Assembly (NCBI RefSeq): GCF_023822025.1
Contig: NZ_CP082909.1
Location: forward strand, 5,438,001 to 5,502,000
Source of the DNA: Endozoicomonas sp. 4G
GTDB taxonomy: Bacteria; Pseudomonadota; Gammaproteobacteria; Pseudomonadales; Endozoicomonadaceae
Reading direction: 5' to 3'
Length of the DNA stretch: 64,000 bases
In this document: positions 24,979-32,458 of the stretch, piece by piece
How positions within the stretch are numbered: position 1 is the stretch's first letter
Layout: each line of letters opens with the position of its first letter
Translations under genes and position numbers: made by a program
Notes under the pieces: model-generated
Told to the model about the DNA's origin: nothing
Seen by the model: only the letters and a program-made list of their open reading frames with translations
Database searches by the model: none

Positions 24979-26208
24979 ATGCCCTCTATTTCCCTGGACA
25001 AGAGTAAGATTCGATTCCTCCTTCTGGAGGGCGTTCACCCGTCTGCTGTGGAAGTGCTTGAAGCTTCCGGCTACACCAATATTGATTATGTGTCCAAGTC
25101 GTTACCAGATGACGAGCTGAAAAGCCGGATTGCCGAAGCACACTTTGTCGGCATTCGCTCCCGGACCCAGCTGACCGAGGACATCTTTGCCGCAGCCCGG
25201 AAGCTGATTGCCGTCGGTTGTTTCTGTATCGGTACCAATCAGGTTGAGCTGGTTGCTGCTACCTCCCGTGGCATTCCAGTCTTCAATGCACCCTATTCCA
25301 ATACTCGTTCTGTTGCTGAACTGGTATTGGCTGAAGCCATTCTTTTGCTGCGAGGTGTTCCTGAAAAAAATGCGGTTGCTCACCGGGGTGGCTGGCAGAA
25401 AAGTGCCGCCAAATCCTACGAAATTCGCGGCAAAAAGCTGGGTATTATCGGTTACGGCAATATCGGCAGCCAGCTGAGTGTTCTGGCTGAATCTATGGGC
25501 ATGGACGTCTATTACTACGATGTGGTGACTAAACTGTCCATCGGTAATGCCAGCCAGGTAGGCAGTCTCAATGAACTGCTGGCCATGTCGGATGTGGTCA
25601 GCCTGCACGTTCCTGAAACACCTGCCACTCAATGGATGTTTGGTAAAGAGCAGTTTGCGGCCATGAAAGAAGGCAGTATTCTGATCAATGCTTCCCGTGG
25701 AACCGTTGTCGACATTCAGTCCCTGGCCCGTGCCATTGAAACAGGCAAGTTGCTGGGTGCTGCCATTGATGTTTTCCCGGAAGAACCACGTTCCAACCAT
25801 GAAGAGTTTGTCAGCCCGCTGCGTGGGCTCGATAATGTGATTCTGACGCCTCATGTAGGCGGCAGCACCCAGGAAGCGCAGGAAAATATCGGTCGTGAAG
25901 TCTCTGAGAAGTTTATTATGTACAGTGACAATGGTACAACATTGTCGTCTGTTAATTTCCCCGAAGTGTCACTGCCAGCTCATCCGGACAAGCACCGTAT
26001 CCTGCATATTCACGAGAATATCCCCGGTGTTCTGGGAGCGATCAACAGGGTCTTTTCCAAAAATAATATCAATATCAGCGGTCAGTTCCTGCAAACTAAC
26101 GAATCTGTCGGTTATGTGGTGACTGACGTCGATGCTGATCACAGTGAGATTGCGCTGGAGAAGCTGAAAGAAATTGATGGTACTATTCGTTGTCGGATTC
26201 TTTACTGA
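24979..26208 (+). CDS. serA: SerA, D-3-phosphoglycerate dehydrogenase
   Basis: A 409-residue enzyme catalysing the first step of serine synthesis (3-phosphoglycerate to 3-phosphohydroxypyruvate, NAD-dependent). The NAD-binding motif GIIGYGNIGSQLSVLAESMGM is at about residues 155-175; the catalytic Arg/Glu/His set is in INASRGTVVDI, DVFPEEPRSN and LTPHVGGST. A C-terminal ACT domain (ILHIHENIPGVLGAINRVF) binds serine for feedback inhibition. Length is that of the E. coli-type enzyme. The stop overlaps the end of the convergent antitoxin remnant by 7 bp. A piece of this gene is duplicated at 177-271. Confidence 0.97.
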   Translation: MPSISLDKSKIRFLLLEGVHPSAVEVLEASGYTNIDYVSKSLPDDELKSRIAEAHFVGIRSRTQLTEDIFAAARKLIAVGCFCIGTNQVELVAATSRGIPVFNAPYSNTRSVAELVLAEAILLLRGVPEKNAVAHRGGWQKSAAKSYEIRGKKLGIIGYGNIGSQLSVLAESMGMDVYYYDVVTKLSIGNASQVGSLNELLAMSDVVSLHVPETPATQWMFGKEQFAAMKEGSILINASRGTVVDIQSLARAIETGKLLGAAIDVFPEEPRSNHEEFVSPLRGLDNVILTPHVGGSTQEAQENIGREVSEKFIMYSDNGTTLSSVNFPEVSLPAHPDKHRILHIHENIPGVLGAINRVFSKNNINISGQFLQTNESVGYVVTDVDADHSEIALEKLKEIDGTIRCRILY

Positions 26209-26423
26209 GGTGGGTATGGGTGGATGTTGAGTCCGGCTGTTTTATTGATACCTTTCTCCTCGGCAAATGCCAAGGCATCCAGCAAAGCTATATTTGGAGC
26301 TTTTGCTTTTTCGCAGACTTCTGTAAAGCGATCAAAGACATCGTTTTCGACTGTCATGCCTTCATATTCAGAAATAACCTGTGTAGAGTCTTCATCCATT
26401 AGGTCTAAACGTGCAGTTGCCAT
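26202..26423 (-). CDS. TacA-like (DUF1778) antitoxin lacking its DNA-binding domain
   Basis: A 73-residue protein whose first eight residues (MATARLDL) and whose remainder (MDEDSTQVIS, then DVFDRFTEVCEKAKAPN and ALLDALAFAEEKGI) match the two ends of DUF1778 antitoxins. From memory of the family, about 33 residues that form the ribbon-helix-helix domain between RLDL and MDEDS are missing, and the frame is preserved. The toxin-wrapping C-terminus therefore survives without its operator-binding part. No GNAT acetyltransferase toxin gene (TacT) follows: serA lies directly downstream, tail to tail. It could act as a free anti-toxin against a TacT elsewhere, or be a decaying relic. Confidence 0.7.
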   Translation of the reverse strand: MATARLDLMDEDSTQVISEYEGMTVENDVFDRFTEVCEKAKAPNIALLDALAFAEEKGINKTAGLNIHPYPPQ

Positions 26424-26447
26424 ATTTCACCCCTCTGTTTGTACGGA

Positions 26448-26464
26448 TATCTACCGTGTAGATA
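26448..26464. promoter_or_regulatory. Inverted repeat upstream of TacA-like gene
   Basis: TATCTAC-CGT-GTAGATA has perfect 7-bp arms, 25 bp upstream of the antitoxin start: the position of an autoregulatory operator. A 13-bp part of it (TACACGGTAGATA, opposite strand) recurs upstream of serA at 24944-24956. Confidence 0.5.
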
Positions 26465-26539
26465 GAGTTTCGATCTGGGAGTGCCTATAAGCAAGCTGGA
26501 TGGGTAAATTAAGGATAAAGACTTAGTTGTTCGACGTTC

Positions 26540-26629
26540 GCTTTCAGCTTGGCAAAAAGCTTTCTGGCTCAAACTGCTCGCTATTTGTCGATCGATAATC
26601 TGCTGCCATTGCTGAGAAAGCTCCTCAGG
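26540..26629 (-). pseudogene. IS66-type TnpA scrap fused behind the Fic gene
   Basis: The minus-strand frame directly after the Fic stop codon reads PEELSQQWQQIIDRQIASSL then SQKAFCQAES. This matches the N-terminal WQxxIxxxxxSGLSQxAFC motif of the accessory protein TnpA of IS66-family elements. About 30 residues only; no start codon, no other IS66 gene and no terminal repeats are seen. The rest of 26465-26540 shows nothing recognisable. Confidence 0.5.
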
Positions 26630-28120
26630 CTACTGCCTGGTATTGATTTTTAGTACTTCGGCAGCCACCAGGTCGATCTGCTTGAAGTCGTGTTCAGTCA
26701 GAAACTCGAACTGTTTTCGCTTCCGTTTACTCAACTTGCCTTCGTTGTCGAGAATAATCTTGACCATCAGGCGCAGCTCTTTTGCCGATAGATCAAGCAA
26801 ATCATCCAGAGCCCGGTAGAGGCGGTCGGCCAGTACCAGCGTGTCTATTTCTTTGGGCAGCAGGTGCGCAGCTACATCGCCAATCACTTCGCAAAGCCAT
26901 TGGCAATAGTGAGTCAGATCCAGATAGCGGAACAGGTGATCTGTTTCTCCTTCTATAGTGATGTGTCCGGCTTCATCGATGTAGTAATCTGTCTGGGCGC
27001 ATATGGCTCTGGATAGCAGATCCAGTGTTTGATAATAGTCTTTTTGGCGGTTCAGAATCCCGCCAGACACCGGCAGAATAATCCCCGATTTCAGAATGCC
27101 GGACTTCGCCAGAACATCCTGGATCAGGTAACGGCTGATCCGGCCATTGCCATCTATAAAAGGGTGCAGATAGACAAAACTGGCTGAGAGAATCCCGGCT
27201 CGCACACTGGCGGGAACGTCTGAGTCGGCCAAGCGTTCTACCATGGTAAACCAGTCATCCATCAGGTCTTCGATGTTTTCCGGGCGTGGTGGTGGCAGGG
27301 CCACTCCCTGGGGGCCGGGGCCGCCGATGTAGTTTTGCTCAACCCGATAGTCAGGTTCCTGTTGGTGACCATCTTTAATGATGTTCTGGATTTCAATTAA
27401 TCGCTCTTTGGTCAGTGGTGTCTGGCCTGCCATTTCCAGTGCCCGGCCGAAACGAATGTATTTATCAGGTGTGATGTTTTCGGATTCAATTTCTGAAGAG
27501 GTTCGGGTTTCGTAGGTGGTCAGGAAGCGCGAGGCTCTGGCAAATACTTCTTCGTCGTAATCAGCAAGGGCGCTGTGCAGACATTGTTCCAGGCTGGCAT
27601 CGGACTCTTTACGCAGAGCATCCGTTTTTTGAACCAGTGGCAGGAATCTTCCATGTCCTGGTAGATTGTTGCGCAGACAGTATCGCCGAATATTAATGGG
27701 GTGAGCGGTAAAGTAGCGCTCTTCATCAAGAACCGACTCATATTTAACGGCTTTGCAGTCAGGCAGTGGCAACAAGGTTTCCGTAAGGTACTCATACCAG
27801 AACCACAAACGACGGCTCCAGCGGCCACTGGGGCGCTTCTGGATCGTGGACTGAATTTGATCTTTTGCGCCTGTTTGCAGAAAAACCTGTCGGAGATAAG
27901 CCGGGTTGGCACCTTCATGCTCTAAAGCAAACAGAAGGTGCCCTGCCAGAGTCTCTTCCGGTCTGGCGGAGTCGGGAAGGTTCTGTTCGAGAATCTCATG
28001 CCGTTTTATTTGGTCGGCCCTGGTCCCCAGTAAACCTCCGGTGAAGGAGCGAACAGAGTGGGGTACAACACTCAGCTGGAAATGTTCTTTCAACCATTCG
28101 TAGCCAATGGGGACTGGCAT
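26630..28120 (-). CDS. Fic-domain protein (AMP-transferase family)
   Basis: A 496-residue protein. The Fic core motif HPFIDGNGR (His at about residue 319) is complete, so it is likely to transfer AMP or a related group to target proteins. An inhibitory-helix-like motif, SSEIESE (about residues 208-214), precedes the core, as in class II Fic proteins, but has Ser where Gly/Asn is usual. An N-terminal helical region of about 200 residues and a C-terminal winged-helix-like part complete the usual architecture of stand-alone Fic proteins. No antitoxin gene is adjacent. It is followed by an IS66 scrap. Target unknown. Confidence 0.9.
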   Translation of the reverse strand: MPVPIGYEWLKEHFQLSVVPHSVRSFTGGLLGTRADQIKRHEILEQNLPDSARPEETLAGHLLFALEHEGANPAYLRQVFLQTGAKDQIQSTIQKRPSGRWSRRLWFWYEYLTETLLPLPDCKAVKYESVLDEERYFTAHPINIRRYCLRNNLPGHGRFLPLVQKTDALRKESDASLEQCLHSALADYDEEVFARASRFLTTYETRTSSEIESENITPDKYIRFGRALEMAGQTPLTKERLIEIQNIIKDGHQQEPDYRVEQNYIGGPGPQGVALPPPRPENIEDLMDDWFTMVERLADSDVPASVRAGILSASFVYLHPFIDGNGRISRYLIQDVLAKSGILKSGIILPVSGGILNRQKDYYQTLDLLSRAICAQTDYYIDEAGHITIEGETDHLFRYLDLTHYCQWLCEVIGDVAAHLLPKEIDTLVLADRLYRALDDLLDLSAKELRLMVKIILDNEGKLSKRKRKQFEFLTEHDFKQIDLVAAEVLKINTRQ

Positions 28121-28292
28121 AAATCGAGCCTTTTATAGACAGCAAAAACTAAATACTGCCATAAAAAACTAAATTTACCCGAAAAAAATGTCTGAAAACT
28201 AAATATGAGAGCGACTATGGCCGTAGCTGAAGGTCGGTGACCGTATTCAGAACCGGATCAAAGATCCGGAATCCACAGGTACTGATCAGCCT

Positions 28293-28664
28293 TTAGAAGA
28301 CATACAGAATCTTGTCAGCTTCCACCATAATAGGCTTGTTGGGGTCTCTCATGACCTCCCCTTTAATAATGGTGGGAGAACGAAACAGCAGACCCTTTTT
28401 GGGTATGTCGTCATTCTTAATCTGAATCTGGATTTCTCCGGTTTTATCCCGAAACAGGTAAATTGAACATTTCAGCTTCTTAATGATTTGACCGGAAAGC
28501 CTTACCAGTTCCTCATCATCTCCGTTCTCGGTCAACTGATCGATATTCTGCTTTTTATAGTCATGAGCTTCCGCGGAGACCGGTGGTGATGGCAGAGGGA
28601 GGTAGTTTTCTGAAAAGGCGGGCAAGGACAACAAACAGAGGCCGCTAAAAAAGAGTCCTTTCAT
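28293..28664 (-). CDS. Secreted hypothetical protein
   Basis: A 123-residue protein beginning with a clear signal peptide (MKGLFFSGLCLLSLPAFS, cleavage near AFS-EN). The mature part is small, soluble and mixed alpha/beta, with an IKGEVMRDPNKPIMVEADKILYVF end. The ATG at 28664 has an AAGGA site and is preferred to the in-frame start at 28712. The C-terminal half resembles single-strand periplasmic beta domains in general style, but I cannot assign a family. One cysteine in the mature part, so no disulfide is expected. Confidence 0.7.
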   Translation of the reverse strand: MKGLFFSGLCLLSLPAFSENYLPLPSPPVSAEAHDYKKQNIDQLTENGDDEELVRLSGQIIKKLKCSIYLFRDKTGEIQIQIKNDDIPKKGLLFRSPTIIKGEVMRDPNKPIMVEADKILYVF

Positions 28665-28771
28665 GGAATGATCCTTTGGCTGTCTACTCTTGATTAAAAC
28701 CGCAACGAGCACAACACTCGCTGTTATGGCTAAGGTTCAAGCTACCTTGTCAAACACTTAAAGTTGAAACG

Positions 28772-28808
28772 CACAAGATAAATTCACCTTTTGATGATTT
28801 ATCTTGTG
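28772..28808. terminator. Long hairpin between divergent genes
   Basis: CACAAGATAAAT (28772-28783) and ATTTATCTTGTG (28797-28808) form a perfect 12-bp stem with a 13-nt loop. It lies in the non-coding stretch 28665-28934 and directly abuts the end of a short minus-strand open frame. It looks like a terminator or protein-binding site; there is no good T-run. Confidence 0.45.
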
Positions 28809-28934
28809 TCTAGAGTAATTGATTTTGCGATTGTTGCAATTTTATTTGACTGTTCAGAATAGCCCAACTGGATAACTGCCTGCATCTGGCGTAGGCTTTC
28901 GTCTTCCCCACGCAACTTGAGTTCATTAATTGTG

Positions 28935-29441
28935 CAAAAAATACTGGTGAGCGCCTGCCTGTTGGGTGATCCGGTTCGGTACAATGGAAAGGCCAAAAGA
29001 GTGGATCATTTCTGGTTGGGAGTATGGCGAAAAGAAGGTCGTATCGTATCTGTCTGTCCTGAGCTGGAGGGCGGCTTAGCTGTGCCCAGGCTGCCCGCTG
29101 AAATAGTGGAAGGTCTGGCAGGCTGTGTCATAGATGGTTCCGCTGAAGTAGAAACGGAGTGCGGCCAGAATGTCACCAAGCCTTTTCTGGCAGGAGCTGA
29201 AAAGGCTTATCAGATGTGTCAAAGGTACGACATCAAGGTGGCGATTTTGACCGAGGACAGCCCTTCCTGTGGCAGTACCAGGGTCTACGATGGTTCATTT
29301 TCGGGTCGCAAGATTTCAGGTCAGGGTGTGACCTCGGCTTTTCTGGAAAGGCATGGCATCAAAGTGTTCAATCAGTTCCAGTTTGAGGAAGTGCGGGAAT
29401 ATCTGAATCTGCTTGAAAAAAGTGCTTTGAGCATCACCTGA
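28935..29441 (+). CDS. DUF523 family protein
   Basis: A 168-residue protein of the DUF523 family. The conserved cysteine motifs are all present: VSACLLGDPVRYNGK at the N-terminus, VCPELEGGLAVPR, and SPSCGSTRVYDG; these cysteines probably bind a metal or iron-sulfur cluster. Function is not established. The GTG at 28935 gives the usual MQKILVSACLLG start; a TTG at 28917 is an alternative. No clear ribosome site is visible for either. Monocistronic. Confidence 0.85.
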   Translation, partial: QKILVSACLLGDPVRYNGKAKRVDHFWLGVWRKEGRIVSVCPELEGGLAVPRLPAEIVEGLAGCVIDGSAEVETECGQNVTKPFLAGAEKAYQMCQRYDIKVAILTEDSPSCGSTRVYDGSFSGRKISGQGVTSAFLERHGIKVFNQFQFEEVREYLNLLEKSALSIT

Positions 29442-29476
29442 TAGGCGTTTCATAGAACAGTTTTATGCCTCTTAAA

Positions 29477-29585
29477 ACAACCTTTAAGTTGTATTTTCTA
29501 TAATTACATAATATAAGTTGTAAACACTGATAATACATCAATTAACATGTATTTTGTCTACATTACATCTTACAGGTTGTATTTT
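29477..29585. promoter_or_regulatory. Likely HipB operator region with repeated AGTTGTA motifs
   Basis: Upstream of hipB there is an inverted repeat ACAAC-CTTTAA-GTTGT (29477-29492). The motif A/G-GTTGTA followed by A/T-rich sequence recurs in the same direction at 29486, 29515 and 29573. HipB proteins bind several spaced operators in their own promoter. The assignment is by position. Confidence 0.45.
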
Positions 29586-29596
29586 GGGTGCCTCCA

Positions 29597-29884
29597 ATGA
29601 AAACACAGGAAGAGCTGGCAAAAGCTTTGCGGGATTACCGGAAAAGCAAAGGGCTGGGACAAAAGGATATGCTGATGAGAATCGGGATGTCGCAGCAGCA
29701 GTATCAACGAGCGGAGTCTGGCAGTGATCTGCGGGTTTCGACGTTATTTCGCATTCTTGAAGGTTTGGATCTGGAATTGAAACTGATACCAAGGCATCTA
29801 TCTGGAGAGGATGAGCTTATTACGCCCAATGATGAAAACAGACAATCAGCCTGGCAAGGATTTCTTAAAGATTTGGAGGACTGA
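29597..29884 (+). CDS. hipB: HipB-like XRE-family antitoxin
   Basis: A 95-residue DNA-binding protein. Its helix-turn-helix (about residues 8-60) has LAKALRDYRKSKGLGQKDM and GMSQQQYQRAESGSDLRVSTL, the XRE pattern. A short tail of about 35 residues probably contacts HipA. ATG 29597 is chosen over GTG 29588, three codons upstream. It lies 3 bp before hipA and is the normal first gene of the pair. Confidence 0.88.
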   Translation: MKTQEELAKALRDYRKSKGLGQKDMLMRIGMSQQQYQRAESGSDLRVSTLFRILEGLDLELKLIPRHLSGEDELITPNDENRQSAWQGFLKDLED

Positions 29885-29887
29885 ATC

Positions 29888-31174
29888 TTGGCTGTATCAC
29901 AACGCATTCGCTCTGAGTTTACAGAAGCTCTGTCGCTTATTCTCCACGGTCAGCGTATCGGCATTCTGGTTCACTACTCCGGAGGCCGAAACAGGCTGAC
30001 ATTTGATCCTGAGTATCGTCAGCTTTCACCCATCGAGCGCCCGACGTTTACCCTCACTCAGATGTTTCAGGAAGATTATCTGGAAAAGCGACAGAGTCAC
30101 TCTCAACGCCTGTCGCCAGTTCTTTCTAATTTATTGCCAGAAGGTGCGTTACGCGAATGGCTTTCCAGCACTCTGAAAACTCATACTGAGAATGAATTCC
30201 CTCTTCTGGCCTGGACTGGGGAAAACCTGCCGGGGGCATTGGCAGCTCACTCGATCAGCGCTGGACAGATACCTGCCTGGGCCTTGAGCGGAAGAGGGCA
30301 GATAGAACCTGTCCAGATAGATGTGAGGGCCACAGATTCAAAATTTTCACTGGCTGGCGTGCAGATGAAGTTTTCCAGTGTGCGTCGGGATGGGCGGTTT
30401 AATATCGGCGCACAAATAGGCGCTGACAGCTGGATCATCAAAACCCCCTCAACGGTACACAGAAATGTACCGGAGAACGAATTTTCTGCCATGAAACTCG
30501 CTGAGAGTATAGGGGTTCACATTCCGGACATTCAGCTTATACCTTTGGAAAAGCTCGACAATCTGCCAGATATTGTTCTGCCGAACGAGTCTATGGCTTT
30601 TGGTATTCGCCGGTTTGACCGCAGTGGCAACAAGAACGAAAAAATACGCATTCATGCAGAAGACTTTGCCCAGATCTTTGAGCTGTATGCCCATAAAAAA
30701 TATCATCATGCCAACTATGAGCAAATAGGCCGTATCATTTACCAGTTTGGTCAGAACGGTCTGGCGGATTTGCAGCAGATGACAAGACGACTGTTGGCGA
30801 ATATCTTACTGGCCAATGGTGACGCTCATTTAAAAAACTGGAGCATGATTTATCCTGATCGAATCCACCCGCAGCTGTCGCCCGCCTATGACATCGTTAC
30901 TACTCTGCCTTATGTCAGAGGTGAGACAGGCTCTGCGCTGAACATGGGTAAGGAGAAAGTCTGGAAAAACATCACTATGGACACTTTCCGGTACTGGTCT
31001 ACTCGAATAGGTGCTCCCTGGCCTGCCATAAAAGTTCATCTTGATGATGCGCTGGAAACAGCCAGGGCTCACTGGCCGACGCTGATCCGGGAGTTGCCGA
31101 TGATGGATGCTCATAAAGTTGTACTCAGGGAACACTTGGCAGGACTTTCTCCAGACATGCGTATTGAGCTTTAA
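29888..31174 (+). CDS. hipA: HipA-family serine/threonine kinase toxin
   Basis: A 428-residue HipA kinase. The start is TTG 29888, behind a GGAGGA site and 3 bp after the hipB stop. The N-terminal domain includes LSPVLSNLLPEGALREWL. The kinase part shows SLAGVQMKFS (P-loop region), SWIIKTPS (lysine), ENEFSAMKLAESIG, the catalytic loop ANILLANGDAHLKNWS and the metal-binding AYDIVTT. HipA of E. coli phosphorylates glutamyl-tRNA synthetase and triggers persistence. All key residues appear intact. The length is close to E. coli HipA. Confidence 0.93.
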   Translation: MAVSQRIRSEFTEALSLILHGQRIGILVHYSGGRNRLTFDPEYRQLSPIERPTFTLTQMFQEDYLEKRQSHSQRLSPVLSNLLPEGALREWLSSTLKTHTENEFPLLAWTGENLPGALAAHSISAGQIPAWALSGRGQIEPVQIDVRATDSKFSLAGVQMKFSSVRRDGRFNIGAQIGADSWIIKTPSTVHRNVPENEFSAMKLAESIGVHIPDIQLIPLEKLDNLPDIVLPNESMAFGIRRFDRSGNKNEKIRIHAEDFAQIFELYAHKKYHHANYEQIGRIIYQFGQNGLADLQQMTRRLLANILLANGDAHLKNWSMIYPDRIHPQLSPAYDIVTTLPYVRGETGSALNMGKEKVWKNITMDTFRYWSTRIGAPWPAIKVHLDDALETARAHWPTLIRELPMMDAHKVVLREHLAGLSPDMRIEL

Positions 31175-31216
31175 CAAGCTTTTACTGCTTCACATTTGAC
31201 CCACCACTGGCAAAGG

Positions 31217-32326
31217 TTAGCGAGACTGATAAGGCTCAACCCCATCGCCCAGAAAGCGATTGTTTTCTTCACGTATTTTGGCTGCCGCATCATCGTAAAG
31301 AAATGGCAGGGTGACATAGCGGGTGCCGTTTGTTACCGGCGTCGCTGCATGCATAAGAGAACAGGAAAAGACAATAGCACCGCCCGTGGGGGGCTTATAG
31401 CGACGGTTGCCGTATTCTGGAAACCACAATTCACCACCCTCGTATTCTTCACTGTTAAGGTTGATGCTGATAGCAAATCGTCGGTGTGCGGTGCCTTTTG
31501 TAGTGTTATCCCTGTGTTCTTTGAAGAAGCCTGCATCACTACTGCCGTAGCAGGCAACGATGAAGCGTTCAATACGTGTCGCCTGAAACTGAAAGGCTTT
31601 GGCTATTTCGGGAGTAAGGCGGGTTTTTATTCGATGTTTCAGTGCCGCCTGCAGGATTTCATCATCAATACTGATGTCGGTTCGACGTTTGATAGTGTTA
31701 TCCTGCAGCTCCATTGTTTTACCCCCAATGGTTCGCATAAAGCCCGATGGCTCCGGCTGCCCTTTCTGATAATAACGAATAAGGGTTTCGCAAAAGTCGG
31801 TTTCAAGCACCCTGGGTACCAGTAAAACCGGGGCCCATGGCTCTATCTCTGGCGATGCATGGTAGACAGGGTCAGGCAAGCTCTGCATGGTTTTTATAAA
31901 AATATGAGGTTCATCAATGTTGCCTCTGGCATAGACACGAAGCGTTGGGTCAAGAATTAGCCAGTAAGGATAGAACATTTCTTGCTGTTCGGAGTGTTTG
32001 CCCAAGGCACCGTATCGTCTGGCAACAGTGCCCCCTTCATCATAAAAAATGCGCTGTTTTGGGAAGGCTGCCTGCGCCTGAGGGTTATGCAGATCTTTTT
32101 GATTCAAGGTGACTGCGAAACGGACGCTTTTGTTATCACGAGTGATTACGTTTGCTTGAGTGATTTCTTCCAGGAACTTGATAACCGGTTTTGCTGAGCA
32201 GTCTCCGAGAAAGACCAGTCCGACAAAACGTCCACCGAGGCTGGAAAATGCAAATCGAGGGTTATTGGTTGTATGAGCGTGAAACCAAGGGGCCGGTTCT
32301 CCCCATAAGGGTGGCTTATTGTTCAT
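31217..32326 (-). CDS. Peroxiredoxin-like / prolyl 4-hydroxylase (2OG-Fe) fusion
   Basis: A 369-residue two-domain protein. Residues about 1-150 form a thioredoxin/AhpC-like fold (PAPWFHAHT..., GRFVGLVFLGDCSAKPV), where the resolving CxxC is absent and a single cysteine sits in GDCSAKP. Residues about 165-365 are a 2-oxoglutarate/Fe(II) dioxygenase of the prolyl 4-hydroxylase type with the metal ligands HRD (about 267-269) and a distal His in SLMHAATPVTNGTRYVTLPF that also carries the 2OG-binding Arg. It would hydroxylate a protein or peptide substrate, which is unknown. Both catalytic sets look intact. Confidence 0.85.
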   Translation of the reverse strand: MNNKPPLWGEPAPWFHAHTTNNPRFAFSSLGGRFVGLVFLGDCSAKPVIKFLEEITQANVITRDNKSVRFAVTLNQKDLHNPQAQAAFPKQRIFYDEGGTVARRYGALGKHSEQQEMFYPYWLILDPTLRVYARGNIDEPHIFIKTMQSLPDPVYHASPEIEPWAPVLLVPRVLETDFCETLIRYYQKGQPEPSGFMRTIGGKTMELQDNTIKRRTDISIDDEILQAALKHRIKTRLTPEIAKAFQFQATRIERFIVACYGSSDAGFFKEHRDNTTKGTAHRRFAISINLNSEEYEGGELWFPEYGNRRYKPPTGGAIVFSCSLMHAATPVTNGTRYVTLPFLYDDAAAKIREENNRFLGDGVEPYQSR

Positions 32327-32458
32327 TTATATAGGTTCTATTTTATTGAGCGTTTTTTAACTTAAACTTTACTAATTATCGACCATGTTCTGTTAAAAAA
32401 TATTAAAATACCGAACCTTCATGCTCTCGAAGTTCTGCTACTCTCTTATCAGGTTTCA

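Noticed and set aside
28799-28996. A 65-codon minus-strand frame ending at a hairpin, overlapping the DUF523 start
   Set aside because: Its C-terminal 40 residues look protein-like, but the N-terminal part is antisense to DUF523 and no ribosome site or family match is seen. At best it is the tail of a lost gene.
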